NCBI RefSeq assembly: GCF_000090795.2
Contig: NW_003546403.1
Span: 116,870 to 180,869 of the forward strand
Length of the DNA stretch: 64,000 nucleotides
Source of the DNA: Amphimedon queenslandica
Taxonomy: Eukaryota > Porifera > Demospongiae > Haplosclerida > Niphatidae
Reading direction: 5' to 3'
Shown: positions 46,600 through 58,900 of the stretch, piece by piece
Layout of the letters: the number at the start of each line of letters is the position of its first letter
Position numbering within the stretch: the first letter of the stretch is position 1
Position numbers and translations under genes: made by a program
The notes under the pieces: model-generated
Told to the model about the DNA's origin: nothing
Seen by the model: only the letters and a program-made list of their open reading frames with translations
The model's database searches: none

Positions 46600-49500
46600 G
46601 TGATAGCCAGTTGGGTGCACGCGTGTAATTCAAAACAAATAAATAATTATTTTGACAATAAGGATGATGTGTCTATTTCTTATCAAATCCTACAAAAACT
46701 AGTAAATAACAAATTCCAATCAAGTACAACTAGATTAGATCATATTAGCACGTATATATAGTACATGAACATGTTGAAATCATCAAGTATCATTTCTCTC
46801 TAAAATTAAAGCTCAAAAAATACTTTTTCTAAATAATGCCAAACAGAAAGCAGATCCTACATGTATTTAACGTCCGTGGTTGCGTTAATTAATAGATAAA
46901 CAAACAATGTAAGTTTCCCGAAAAAAATAATCTAAACAATAATGGAAACAATGTATACATGTACACATTGAATATATAAGTACTACAGTACATGTACATG
47001 TACATGCATGTACATGTTGGAGATATTGATTGAGTTACACATGTACATATATATATATACATGTATTTGGCGATTTGTTTTTATATGGAAGATTAGTATA
47101 GCCATGTCTCAATGAGCATGTTCAGATTTTATATTGGTGGTTGCTTAGCACACTATTAATCCACCAATATTAATTCCTCTCTAATATTTCTAGCTATATG
47201 GTAGGTCTTGTGGCTAGCATAATTGGAGATATAGACAGGTAGACACACTCACAACAACATGTCTTTAGACTAGACTTGCATGTACATGTACATGTAGTAG
47301 ATAAGAGACAGGGTCATACACAAATGACACAATGCTACATGCACTTTTTATTTTGGAATTTAGAAACTATGATAAGAGTTGGGGTGATTTTGGGAGTCAT
47401 TTTTTGGAAAAACCATGGGCTATAATAGTACAGGTCTCAGAAATTGGCCCATTTTTAATTAAAATAGTCATAACTCAAAAAGTTTAAGTCGGAATTCGCT
47501 TAAACTTTCTACATAGCATAAGTATATTAATATGTATCAGAAAATGTAATAAAAATTGGGGGTGATTTCAGAGCCATTTTTTAGAAAAAACCATGGGCTA
47601 TAGTACAGGGATTTTTTCAGAAATTGGCCCATTTTAAAAAATGATCATAACTTTAAAAATCTAAGTCAGAATCCACTCAAACTTTCTACATAGCATAAGT
47701 ACATCAATATGTATCAAAAAATGTAATAAAAATTTGGGGTGATTTCGAAGCCATTTTTCAGAAAAAACCATGGGCTATAGTACAGGGATTTTTTCAGAAA
47801 TTGGTCCATTTTTTTTAATGGTCATAACTCAAAAAGTTTAAGTCGGAATCCGCTCAAACTTTCTACATAGCATAAGTACATCAATATGTATCAAAAAATG
47901 TAATAAAAATTTGGGGTGATTTCGAAGCCATTTTTCAGAAAAAACCATGGGCTATAGTACAGGGATTTTTTCAGAAATTGGTCCATTTTTAAAAATGATC
48001 ATAACTTTAAAAATTTAAGTCGGAATCCACTCAAACTTTCTACACAGCATAAGTACATCAATATGTATCAGAAAATGTAATAAAAATTGGGGGGTGATTT
48101 CGGAGCTATTTTTTAGAAAAAACCATGGGCTATAGTACAGAGATTTTTTCAGAAATTGGCCCATTCTTTAAAATGGTCATAACTCAAAAAGTTTAAGTCG
48201 GAATCCGCTCGAACTTTCCACATAGCATAAGTACATCAATATGTATCAGAAAATGGCATAAAAGTTTGTAAGATTGACATGATCCATTTCAAACTTGAAA
48301 TCGACTATCAGAAGTTTCTTCAATGCATATACCACATACATGAGTATAACTATCATACTGTGGTGACAGACATTGATAAGAAGGCATAATAAGACACATA
48401 AGTAAACTCTATCATGCACACATTCAAAGGTCATTTAAATATTGGCAAGACTAAAAGTCTGCAAGCAGCAAAGAGACACATTGGCTAGAGGTACATCATG
48501 AGATCAAAATGAAATAATAAAACACATTATATCATAACATTAGTCAAAGACCAGATAGTCACAACTAGTTGGCACATAGAGCAACAGTTTCCATAGCAAT
48601 GTGAACCAAGGGGGAAATCCCTACTCATAATACATGTACCGTAGCTTGAAGGACAATAATTAATAATTAAATTAATAATTATTAAAATACATGATGTTCT
48701 CTTTTAAAATATACATATACATATAAAAGTGTCGTTCTGCATCATTTAAACAGGATGCATGTATTACGACTGAACATGGACCACATGTATATTCACATGT
48801 GAAATACAAGTAATAACAAATTACATACACTGAAATTACACATACAGACAGTCAGTGAGTGAGTGAATGGAGTTTTAAAAGGAAACCAGTGACCTTTGGA
48901 TCTAGATAAACTTTAAAGACAACCTCACTCAGGAGCCTAAAGTACTGGCAGGAAATTACATGCAAGTACATGTACATATACATCTACATGTACATGTACA
49001 TCTACATGTACATGTACATGTGAATTTACATGTACATGTACTTAATGTTATTACCATTAACCTCATTAAAGCATTGGAAAAGGTCTCTGTGCTTTAAATT
49101 TACATCCTAAAGGTCAGAAACCTCAAACCAAAATTAAAATATCAAATTACATGTACATGTACATAATGCCTACAGCCACCACAATAACCACATACACAAT
49201 ATACATGTACATGTACTACTATTTACTAATAATACATGTACATGTGTTTACTGTAATATCATAATATATCATAACATAATATATCATAATATAATAAAAT
49301 ACAGAATATACATGTACTTATGTGTGTCTGAGATAAAAGTTTAAATATTATACAGAAGATATAGTATATACATGTAGAATGTACAATGTATGTACATGTA
49401 GTTTAATAAACCCTCCCATCTGAGAGAGCTTGCTCATGAGAACGGAAGGAGCGACAGGGATGATGGTAAGAGGAGCGTGCACCTCTGAGACACATAATAG

Positions 49501-50290
49501 AGCGTTTACTGTACATGATTATCAATTTCTATGGCAATTACATGTATACATAATTATGTCATACATACATGTATGTACTCTCAGTAAAAAAATTGATTAA
49601 AAATTACATCTAAAATTAAAGGAGAAACATCCTCGTTTAATAAAAAGAAATAATTATAAAACTAAATCCTAAAAATCATTTTTAATCATATACCTTTGTT
49701 TGAATCTTTTTGCAAGACAGTAGAGCTCCTTCCTTCCAATGGAGGAGAGGTGAGAGTGCTCTTCAATTAGAAATGGGTTTATCCAGCCTCTTAATTTATT
49801 AACTACGCCCGAAGATCGACTCAAGTTGGAAAGTTTTTCAGAAATACTGTCAAAGCGTCTAATGTGGTTCTTTCCGGGATATCTGGTCCCATGACGAAAA
49901 ATAATGTACAACTATGAGAGAGGAAGGGTTAATTTTAAAGAATGAGAAAGTTGGTCAGATAAAAGCCACACAAACAGTAAATATTACAAACCAAATATCA
50001 TACTCCCCACAACCAAAAACACCACCCACCTTACTAGCTGTACAACCATTCAATGACATACGATCCTCATTGATGAATGGAGTAAAAGAATAGCGAGTTT
50101 TTGATGAGAAGGAGACTGAACAAGAAGCAGCTGATGGAAGTAAAGCATCACAATCGACCACTCCCCCATCACCGACTACACCTCTGTAGGCTGTCTTTCC
50201 TTCTCCTTCGTCTGCTGGTAAAGGGGCAAAGCAGACGAGGAGGATGGCAATTATCAGGTCAATAATTAAGAGGACAATAATTTTTAGCAT
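40963..50290 (-). CDS. MINPP1: Multiple inositol polyphosphate phosphatase 1
   Basis: ER-luminal histidine acid phosphatase that removes phosphates from InsP6/InsP5. Eleven exons in phase: 50030-50290, 49694-49911, 46321-46401, 46169-46226, 45826-45942, 44967-45051, 44740-44827, 44269-44345, 42628-42724, 42495-42583, 40963-41309; 505 residues (human 487). A hydrophobic N-terminal segment (KIIVLLIIDLIIAILLVCFA) is a signal sequence or anchor. The catalytic motif RHGTRYP lies at ~93-99 and the proton-donor motif HAE at ~364-366, typical of MINPP1 rather than the HD of acid phosphatases. Also DRSLRFFDNCKEY, ALEYYYDMKSYWTKG and NLAFVVYRC. The end is CIQA, without the SDEL-type ER-retrieval signal of vertebrates. 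Intron 2 (3.3 kb) holds the satellite array. Its start faces the PH gene. Confidence 0.92.
45984..46165 (+). repeat. CT-rich low-complexity tract in MINPP1 intron 4
   Basis: About 180 bp of CTCTCC/CCCTCT repeats on the plus strand, ending a few bases from the donor of MINPP1 exon 46169-46226. Open frames across it are repeat translations. Confidence 0.9.
46537..46598 (+). repeat. (ATT)n microsatellite in MINPP1 intron 2
   Basis: A pure ATT/TTA run of about 60 bp, 136 bases upstream of exon 46321-46401 on the gene's strand. Confidence 0.9.
47375..48265 (-). repeat. Intronic satellite array, ~178-bp monomer, reverse orientation
   Basis: Five occurrences of CCATGGGCTATAGTACAG-type sequence, at roughly 47412, 47600, 47778, 47955 and 48131, about 177 bp apart, with ACTTTCTACATAGCATAAGT and ATCAATATGTATCAGAAAAT between. 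This is the reverse complement of the WDR77 intron array. It lies inside MINPP1 intron 2, so it has the same orientation relative to the host transcript in both genes. Confidence 0.9.
48955..49260. repeat. Cluster of (ACATGT)n palindromic simple repeats
   Basis: Several runs of ACATGTACATGTACATG and TACATCTACATGTACATG lie within 300 bp. The 6-bp unit is its own reverse complement, so runs can form hairpins or cruciforms. Similar runs occur at about 2760, 39340, 43840, 46985, 56440, 57570, 58105, 59270, 60500 and 60605. Confidence 0.85.
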
Positions 50291-50573
50291 TTTCTAAAAA
50301 AAATAAATAAACAACAAACAAATATAATAAAACAAATAATTATCATTATTATAGCAATAATTATTATACTAATAATTATAATTATAAAAGGGGACCAGGA
50401 ATTAAAAAATAGAGAGAGAAAGAACAAGCTCTTACATGGAAGACATTTTTCTACCACTCCCCCTTTGCAAAATCTAGCCACACCCACAACCTTCCATTGC
50501 AAAAACAGCAAAGGAGGAGAAGTCTCCCCATAACCGAGGCCATAATTTGTCTGGAGAGACTATCACAACCAAC
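50291..50573. promoter_or_regulatory. Divergent intergenic region MINPP1 / PH scaffold
   Basis: These 283 bases separate opposed start codons. AT-rich runs occupy the MINPP1 side; the other side has GC-richer CACACCCAC and CCACTCCCCCTTTGC sequence typical of animal core promoters. No TATA box is placed convincingly. Shared promoter function is inferred from the layout. Confidence 0.45.
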
Positions 50574-53055
50574 ATGGCGAGCAGTTTCACTGCTTTAAAG
50601 ATAAAAGAGATCCATTCTGGGGTCATTCACAAGGTAGGAGGGAGAGTCAAGACCTGGCACAAGCGTTGGCTTATACTAAAGTCCGACTATACTCTACAAT
50701 ACTTTAAGGACCCCTCTAAAGCACCACTAGGCTCCATATCTATCACTGACCCCTCCTTCAGTATTGAGAGAGGACAAGACGGGAGTTATACTGGCTGGCC
50801 CAAGACCTGCTCACTGGAGAACACAATGGTCATAACAACCAGTGGCAGAGTCTATTATATGTACACTGATAGCCTGAGCGAGACAGAGGAGTGGATAAGA
50901 GTGATAGAGGAACAAAGAAAGAGTATCGAGAAAAGTAGTAAGCGTGCATTCATTGGAGAGGGTGGGTTTTGTGTACTGGTGTGTGTTTTTTATACATATT
51001 TATAGTTACTTTTATAAAGTTATTGCAATGGACGTATTATTAATAATAATTTTTGTTACAATACATTATTTTCATATTTTATGTACACACTGCATGCATC
51101 AATGCATCCATTAATGCATGAGCTAACTCTTGCTATCCCTTCCCTTCTCTCTCTCTCTCTCTCTTTCTCCTTTAGCTCCCCAGTCCCTCCCTGGTAGGTA
51201 TAATAAAATGGGTGGCAAAGCCTCTAGCCTCGAGATGCCCTCAGTGGTAGAACCAACAAACCGAACCCCAAAACAATACAGAAAGAAAGATAGGAGGCTT
51301 CCAACCAAGCGCTTCAATTCTGCGATGGTAACCGACAGCGATGAAGGAAGTGCTGTAGATTCTGACACCGGAGCTGATGGACAGTTGGACCCAAACGAGT
51401 TTAGCAATTCTTGTGTTGATACTAGCATAACATCACCAACTAGTCCTCCGCCTTCGGCTGAGCCACTCTATGATCTTGTAACTCAAGCAAACATTCAAGA
51501 AGATAGTGGCAAAGCAAATACTACTTCCACTAGCTCTCTCCTTCCTCCTCGTAATATTGGTAACCGAACCATCTCTCTTAATTCCGTCGGTGAGAATCGA
51601 AACCTGAAAGATAGCGTGTGCCTCAACGAGTCTCTCTACGATTTGGTTGGTCGCATTAATGCTGGGGAAGATGAGGGCGGGGCTCCAGAATCAACCAAGA
51701 AAGAAGAAGTGACAGAAACGCAAGAATTATATGAACCGGTAGCTGACGTACCTCTGGATAAAGGTCCCCCCACTCCGTCAAAAGCAAAAATTAGCATCCC
51801 CCCGGCCACTTCCCAGCAGTGCAATGAGCAGCTGTATGATTCTGTGGATGAGATGAACATTGGGAACAAGGACACTGGAGTCATGTATGAGGATGTGGAT
51901 AGAGAGACTGGTCTAAAGGAGGCAGAGTCAAGCGATGATGATGATGATGAGCGGGTCCCACTTCCTCCCAGTAACATAGCACAGTCAGCCTCTCCTCCTC
52001 CTCCTCTTCCTCCCAGAGCTGGTGAAGAAATGTATGACAATGCTCCAAGCCTGCCTCCTAAACAAACTGACACTAGCAATAAAAATACTGATGATGAGCT
52101 TCCCGATAGTGAAGACTACTATGGCAATAGTAGTATTAGTAATGCAGCTCCTCTTAGAATATCAGTCCCTTCTCCATTGCCCTCACCTTCCAGACCCCCT
52201 AAGCCTCTACCACGTACTACGATTGATCCTAATACTCACCACTCGGCCAGTGCTACTAATGGTGTTACTGCTACTAATGGTGTTACTGCTACTGGTGATA
52301 TTGAAGCTGAGGAATATGGCGAGGAACTGTATGATGATATTGAAGGAGTCCTTCACTCATCATCAGGGAGTGATGTACTGAGAGAAGGAGAGAAAGGGAA
52401 AAGAGAAGAAGAGGAGGGAGGGACTCAGAGAGAAGAGATTCAGAGAGAGGTGGAGGTAGAGATCAAAAGAGAAGATAAGGAGGAAGGCAGACAGAAAGAG
52501 GAGGAAGAGGCAGAAAAAGAAATAGTAGAAGTAAAAGGACCAGAAAATAACAAGGAAAAGGAAAATGGAATGAATAACGATACAGGTAAGCTATTTGCAC
52601 TAAGAGATATATATATAAAATTCTGTTCTTGTACCCGCCTACGCATTTGATTTACATCATTAATTACTACTCTAGTACAAAAGTATAGCAAAAGTGCAAG
52701 TCCTTTCTATTTATGTAACTTTTGGTTGTGTAAACTGTGTCTATGTTTCTTAAATACACAAAGCATACACGTACAGTACATGTACATGTGTAATACGTAA
52801 TGTTGGTGTTGTTGTCCGTGTACAATTTTATGTTATTGTTGTTAGTTGATTTTTAGATAAAGTTTATTAATGTTGTTTATAATGATATACTTGTGTACAT
52901 AGTCTTGTGTGGGCAATCTTTCTGTCTAGCTTGAGGTCTCAATATCCTCTTTTTTATTATGTACTTTCGCCCATTTATCCTACGCATCACAAACAAAAAC
53001 ACGATCCATATACGTAAATATAATAAAATTAACAAATTGAAATTATATAATTATA

Positions 53056-53101
<46 letters not shown>

Positions 53102-54157
53102 TCTATCTATAAACTGAAAGATTCTGAGCCTGCCAATCCTACAGTACAAGTTAGTAGTATATCTAACACTCCTCCAAGTGCTAGTAAAGGGAAGAGAGTC
53201 CATGCAGCCACTGTCGGTTCAACTGATACTGGTGAGTGGAAAGCATTATTTCATTCTGTATTCTTAGAAGTGTCTTATCTCTGTGTATGGCTTTTACTCA
53301 TTGCATTTATGGATGAAAGTGCATTATTTGTATAGCTTGTGGAATGTGTCCTTTGTATAGTCTCATTAGTAGAGAGTTGTAATGACACAAAATAATGTCT
53401 ACGTAAAAATTACTATACTACAATTAAAATTCTTTTATTATCATGTAGGGATAGAAATGTTTTATCGGAGAGCGCAGGAGCTAAGCACCTTAGGAGAAGA
53501 AGAAGAAGCAACTAAAGCAACTAGACAAGCTAAGGACCTCTTTCAAACAAAGAAGGAAGCCATTTTGAGTTCAGAGGATAAAGTGGTATTAGCTGAAACA
53601 CTGAGAGAAGTGGAAGCGGAGAAGCAATTAGCCTCCGAAGAAAAGTAATATTAAGATATTAAAATGGTGCATGCGTATGCTAATTCAGCTCTTTAATTTG
53701 GAGCTGCTTTATTTATATAACATCAATTATAGTATTTCCCCTTGTAATTTATGTTATTGCACCTCAATTTACACAAGTTGGGGTGTAAACAAAAACAGGA
53801 AATAAAAATTTTGAAATATACCATATAGCAGGTTTAATTTGAGGATAACAAATTTCGCAGTTTTTTTTTTTGAAGATTCGCAAAATTAAATCCCTTGAAA
53901 ATCAGTTTAATACGGTACAAGATGGCAATTCGTGAAAATTAATTCCATGAACCTCCGGATACAGGCGATTCATGAAAATTATTATCCTCGAAATAAACCC
54001 GCTATACGGTATTTTAGCTAGTTTATACTGTTCTCTTTCCTTTAGATTCAAGTGGGAAAGGGAAAGATTGAAATTCGAGGAAGAACGCAAGAAATTCGAA
54101 AGAGAGAAGCAAGAGCTCCTTGAAGAATTAGCAAAAGCTAAAGGAGGAACTCAATGA
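50574..54157 (+). CDS. PH-domain scaffold with repeated tyrosine motifs and C-terminal coiled coil
   Basis: Five exons in phase: 50574-50961, 51176-52585, 53121-53231, 53449-53644, 54046-54157; 738 residues. Residues ~10-120 form a PH domain (HSGVIHKVGGRVKTWHKRW, ending TEEWIRVIEEQ), expected to bind phosphoinositides. The middle is disordered and has tyrosines in acidic motifs resembling SH2 sites: YDLV (~226, ~283), YEPV (~314), YDSV (~348), YEDV (~365), YDNA (~414), YDDI (~513). Between them are SH3-type proline runs (PPPPLPPRAGEE, RPPKPLPR). A Glu/Arg/Lys-rich stretch and a coiled coil (EREKQELLEELAKAK) end the protein. The layout recalls Gab/DOK adaptors downstream of tyrosine kinases, but I recognise no direct orthologue. 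Exon 1 ends at a GTGGGT donor. Confidence 0.82.
53819..54011. mobile_element. MITE-like element in PH-scaffold intron 4
   Basis: Ends TACCATATAGCAGGTTTAAT and AATAAACCCGCTATACGGTA form an imperfect inverted pair. The interior shares GCAAAATTAAATCCC with the element at 21759-21971, suggesting a second family with the same type of terminus. Its right end lies about 35 bases before the last exon. Confidence 0.7.
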
Positions 54158-54432
54158 AACACTCAACCAGTGGACATATTCATGCACGCCATCTTTCCCT
54201 ATCAATTATTATCAATATTAGCATTATAATTATTATTATAATTATTATTGTTATTGTTCTTTTTAATTTCTCATTTGACGTGTGTTTGTGCATTATGTAA
54301 AACTTATTGATTGATTGTGATATAATAGAGCAATGCATTGATTGGATATCAATTTTCATGAGCCACCCAAGCATGATGTTGGCATGCATTTCTTGAATTT
54401 TTCTACACGGAGGTGGCTACTTTGATTTCAAA

Positions 54433-55340
54433 ATGTTTAAAGCAACTCTCTTTTTTATTATTCTGAGTTTCATCAAATCTGCAGGTAACCATGCTAATTA
54501 TTATTAAATCAACTGTTCAACATAAATGATTGTACTATTATATTCTGTCTAGTTACTTCTTCTTGTCAGTCGGCTAACTTATCATGTGAAGATATTCATA
54601 ATTACTGGCCAGAGAGTTCATCAGGGTTTTATAAAATAATAGACAAAGAAGGAACAAAGCAGAATATGTATTGTGATATGGAAGAGCTTAGAGAGTTGTG
54701 TGGCTCAAGGGGAGGATGGACAAGACTAGCATATCTGAATATGAGTGACTCTACAGTGAACTGTCCTTCTGGGTTTAGACTGTACCAGTCAGGCGGAGTT
54801 AGAGCTTGTGGTAGACCAGTAACAAGCATTGGTGGCTGTGTATCAGTTCAGTTCCCATCTAACGGTATCAGTTATTCTCAGATATGTGGTAGAGTAACAG
54901 GCTACCAGTACCGATCCACTGATGCCAGAGTCAATAGTAATAACTTGGATTACTATTATGTTGATGGTGTGAGTATCACTCGTGGGTCTCCTCGTCAACA
55001 TGTCTGGACACTGATAGCTGGATGGACCGATTCTCAAGCTAGCTGCAATTGCAACGAAAAGCTCCAACCTGTTGGCTATCATTATTACTGTGAATCAGGG
55101 AATCCTACGAATGATGCTGATCGCCCGATCCTTTTTACAGGTGACCCACTCTGGGATGGTCAAAGTTGTGGGGTATATGAAGAGGCTTGTTGCAGTGCCC
55201 CTGCAGCTGGTGCCCCATGGTTTCACAGAGACTATGGCAACACTACCACTACTGACTATATTGAGTTGAGGGTGTGTGCCGACGAGGGAACTGATAATGA
55301 AGATGTTACGGTTGGATTGTATGAGATTTATGTCAAGTGA
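54433..55340 (+). CDS. Secreted fibrinogen-like, cysteine-rich protein
   Basis: Two exons, 54433-54484 and 54553-55340, give 279 residues. A signal peptide (FKATLFFIILSFIKSAVTS) is followed by a segment resembling the start of fibrinogen-type domains: CEDIHNYWPESSSGFYKI, then MYCDMEELRELCGSRGGWTR. The remainder differs from a canonical fibrinogen domain: CPSGFRLYQSGGVRACGRPV, FPSNGISYSQICGRVTGYQY, YYVDGVSITRG, DPLWDGQSCG, CCSAP and a final TTDYIELRVC...EIYVK. I recall this architecture in uncharacterised secreted proteins of sponges and cnidarians. The many cysteines fit an extracellular, disulfide-bonded protein. Lectin, matrix or immune-recognition roles are possible but not shown. Confidence 0.82.
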
Positions 55341-55999
55341 AGTGAACACATGTACAGCAAGTAGTGTGTGCAATGGTTACGACTGCAGTAGTGATGTAAT
55401 GGCAATCATGTGTACTGTTTTTGTGTCAATTTTTTTTTGATAAAAAATCGTCATAAAATAATACTTGTACAAGACTGGAGCATAAATCTAAGCAAAAATA
55501 GGCTACTTTTGCAAAATTTATCTCATAATTCTAAAGTAAACTATATCTACTGGTATTATGATGCTTAAAGCTGTCATGCTCTTTTAAAAACACAATATAA
55601 CTACATTGTATAAGTGCATCTCATTCCCATTAGTGACGTATTGCCACAAACAAATCTTTGAGTAAATTCAAACTACATGTGTAGCTCAAGTTGCTCCACC
55701 TTTCCAGCTTTTGAAGACTCAAAGAAAACAAATAATTATAAATTAAATAATTTCAAGACATAATGTTAAAAATACACGAAAACAAAAACATGGAATAATA
55801 ATAATAATAATAACAACAATACAATGATAATATAATATAATAATAATAATAATAATGAGAATAATAATAAACATGCAGCAATATAGTTGTTTCCATACAA
55901 CTGAAACCTTTATTAACACAACAACTTGATCACTGACAGAATATAATACTGAATCAACCGTGTATAACCTGGTTTATAAAGGGTTAAATATGACCACGC
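55341..55999. other. Intergenic between convergent genes
   Basis: About 660 bases without coding signal, comprising the 3' flanks of the fibr­inogen-like gene (+) and the USP6NL-like gene (-). An AAT/ATA-rich stretch lies at 55795-55875. Confidence 0.6.
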
Positions 56000-58900
56000 C
56001 TATCTATGACGGTACTCTGGCACATGTCCATTATAGGTAGTGTATCCGTTAGGTCGCTGGGGGGATGAATGGGATGTGGGTGGGTGTGTCTGTGGGTGTG
56101 GCCTCACTGAAGCAGCAGCCCGTTGCTTTGCCTCGTGATTGAGGCTTGAAAGATCTTGTAATCTGACAGTTGCTGGTGGCATGGCAAGGTTGGCCTTCAC
56201 TAGTTCCGAGTGGACTGCGTCTAACTCGGTTATGACAGTGTCCTCATCGGCAGGTCTCCTGTCAAGCTCTTGTAGGAATATTCTGATCTCGTCCTCTCTC
56301 ATTCTCAACAGTGTTTCTACAAGAGGAGAGGAAAGCAGTTTATAAGAAGTTAAGGACTACTATGCTATGTAGTACATGTAGAAAAGATTGAGGCAATTTC
56401 GATCATTATTCTTTTATTTTTTCATTTTCATATACATGTACATGTACATGTACATGTAACACTTTCAAATTTGCACAACTACACATACATGTACAATGTA
56501 CATGTGCAGCTTATACATGTAATTTATTAGATTTGTCATGTGAACTCACTCCTGTGTATTCTCAGTAGTACGAGTGAGGCTGATACTAATATCGATTCTC
56601 CGTTAAATAAGAATGCATCCCATATTCTCAACGTCAACTGAAATGGAACCTATCGAAAAATAAGACGTACATCATAACATGAAAATAACAATACTTGTAC
56701 ATGTACTTGGACATGCATACGAACATGTACGTATAATCGCAACACTTACAGCATCTAGGTAACATTTTACAAACCAAGGGGTTGTATATTCAGAAGGATC
56801 AATATGATGAGTCATCTGAGAGAGAAAAAAAGAGAGAGAGTCAAATATTGCTACATGTACATGTGCATCCCATAATAAGTGCTACATGCATAATACACTC
56901 CTTATTTGGTATGCCTTGTCTAGTCACACGTTAGTACTTACAAAGTGTCGGTCAAGTTTAGGAAGGAAGCGTCTCCTTATGTTCCCATGAAGATCACAAT
57001 AGGCAAGGAGCTTAGGGAGGCCTGGGATGAGCATCCCATGCATAGCAAACCGAGGGCTACCTATCAGTATTACCATGGCCCAGAAAGCATCCTTAAAGAG
57101 TGAAAGAAGGAGGGAGTGAGAGAGAGAGAGGGAATTTCATCAGATTAATTTATTTTAATTTCGCACATTATACCTCTTCATTTAAATACATTAGCAACAT
57201 TGCTGCAATACTGCTCATGCCTTGAGTGTAACCCAACACCTGAGGAAAAGGAGAGAGAGAGGGAGAGAGAGGATGAGAGAGAGAAGGGGGAGAAAGAGAG
57301 TGAATTACATGTACAATGTATAAAGAATAGAGTAACATTATTCCCCCCCCCACACACATACAATGTATAACTTACAGGATTATACATAGAATATGCGACG
57401 AGTACGTGAAAGAGAGCCTGCTGCTTAATCCCATACCTGTCTCTATACATCACGTGGTTCCTAAAGGTCCTTAACACATCAACATCAATCTGCTTGATAT
57501 CAGGGGACTCCCTCCTACCCAACTGCTTCATAGACTACAAAATGTACATAAAGAACATTATTATTATACATGTACATGTACATGTACATGTACATGTATT
57601 ATAATTGACAAAATTTGGTCAAAGACCCTCCTAGTACAGGGACTTTGGCCTGATTTTGGAGCAACTTTAAAAATTCATAAAAAATCCAACTTTGATTGAA
57701 ATCACCTCAAACTTTCTATACAACATAAGAACATGTACATGTATGTGTATCAGAAAATGTAATAAAAATGTAGAATTCTCTCCTAGTCATTTTTGACATA
57801 ATCTTGTACATCTACACGTACATGAATAATGATCTTTGAACTAATTAACTTTACATGTACTGTACACATTTTACTATCCAACTAGTTGTTTATTATGTTC
57901 ATGTGTACACAGTATAATACCCACAATACAATTAAGGCAACAAGGATATTGACACACACACACACATTGTAACTGTACTGTACACAAAGTGAAAAGACAA
58001 GCACCTGGCTTCTTCCTTCTTCTCCCTCCTCTCTTTGTCCTTTTTAACATACACACACAATTATTATAGAAAGGACAATAAATATACATGTATATCACAT
58101 AATACATGTACATGTACATGTAATTAACAAGAAGGAAAGAATCTTAAGCACTCTCGAGTACTTTCAATTCTCTTTCCCTCTCCCTCCCTTCCTCCCCTAC
58201 TGCAAACACATTACTAAAATTCTTAAAATGTGTAACAGATGACACTCCATGCCTTACATGTACATACTTACTCACCATAAACATTGCACACACACAGACA
58301 CATCACTCATGACGTACACTGTACATGTAAATTCACATGTTCTCATATTATCAATATTGCGTGTACATGTCTTTGTCAATTTTTAACTCAAACACACATA
58401 CAGTATGTATTATCATATCTTTACTTATTAGTTTTATGTAGTTTTTACCTCATAAATGCCAGCTTCTTTGACTCCCTCTATGTCAAGGACATGTTTCCAT
58501 ACTTCACCTCTCACTGAGTCAGGTATCCCTTTATTGACACGTTTGAGGAGCTTGTCAGTTCCCCAATACTTGTGCCACTTCTTTAACATCTTGCCCCACT
58601 TGTAAGCTCTCTCTCTTTCAATTTGAACGACCTTCAGTGTGTACATAAAAAGAAGAGAAAAAAGGAGAGGGAAGAGAATAGCAGAGAAGATTACCATACA
58701 GTAGAAGAGGGTGCAGTACGTGGTTATTGTAGCATCACATGTCACACATATGTTCATGTTACAATAAATTCCATGCAATCCTTCATCAATCAATAGTTTT
58801 TATAATCTACATACCTTGTCTGGTAGACCTGTAGCTATAGGCTTCGTGCTGAAAAGGGAGAGAAAGAGGGAGAGAGCAAAGAAGAAGGAGGGAATAAATA

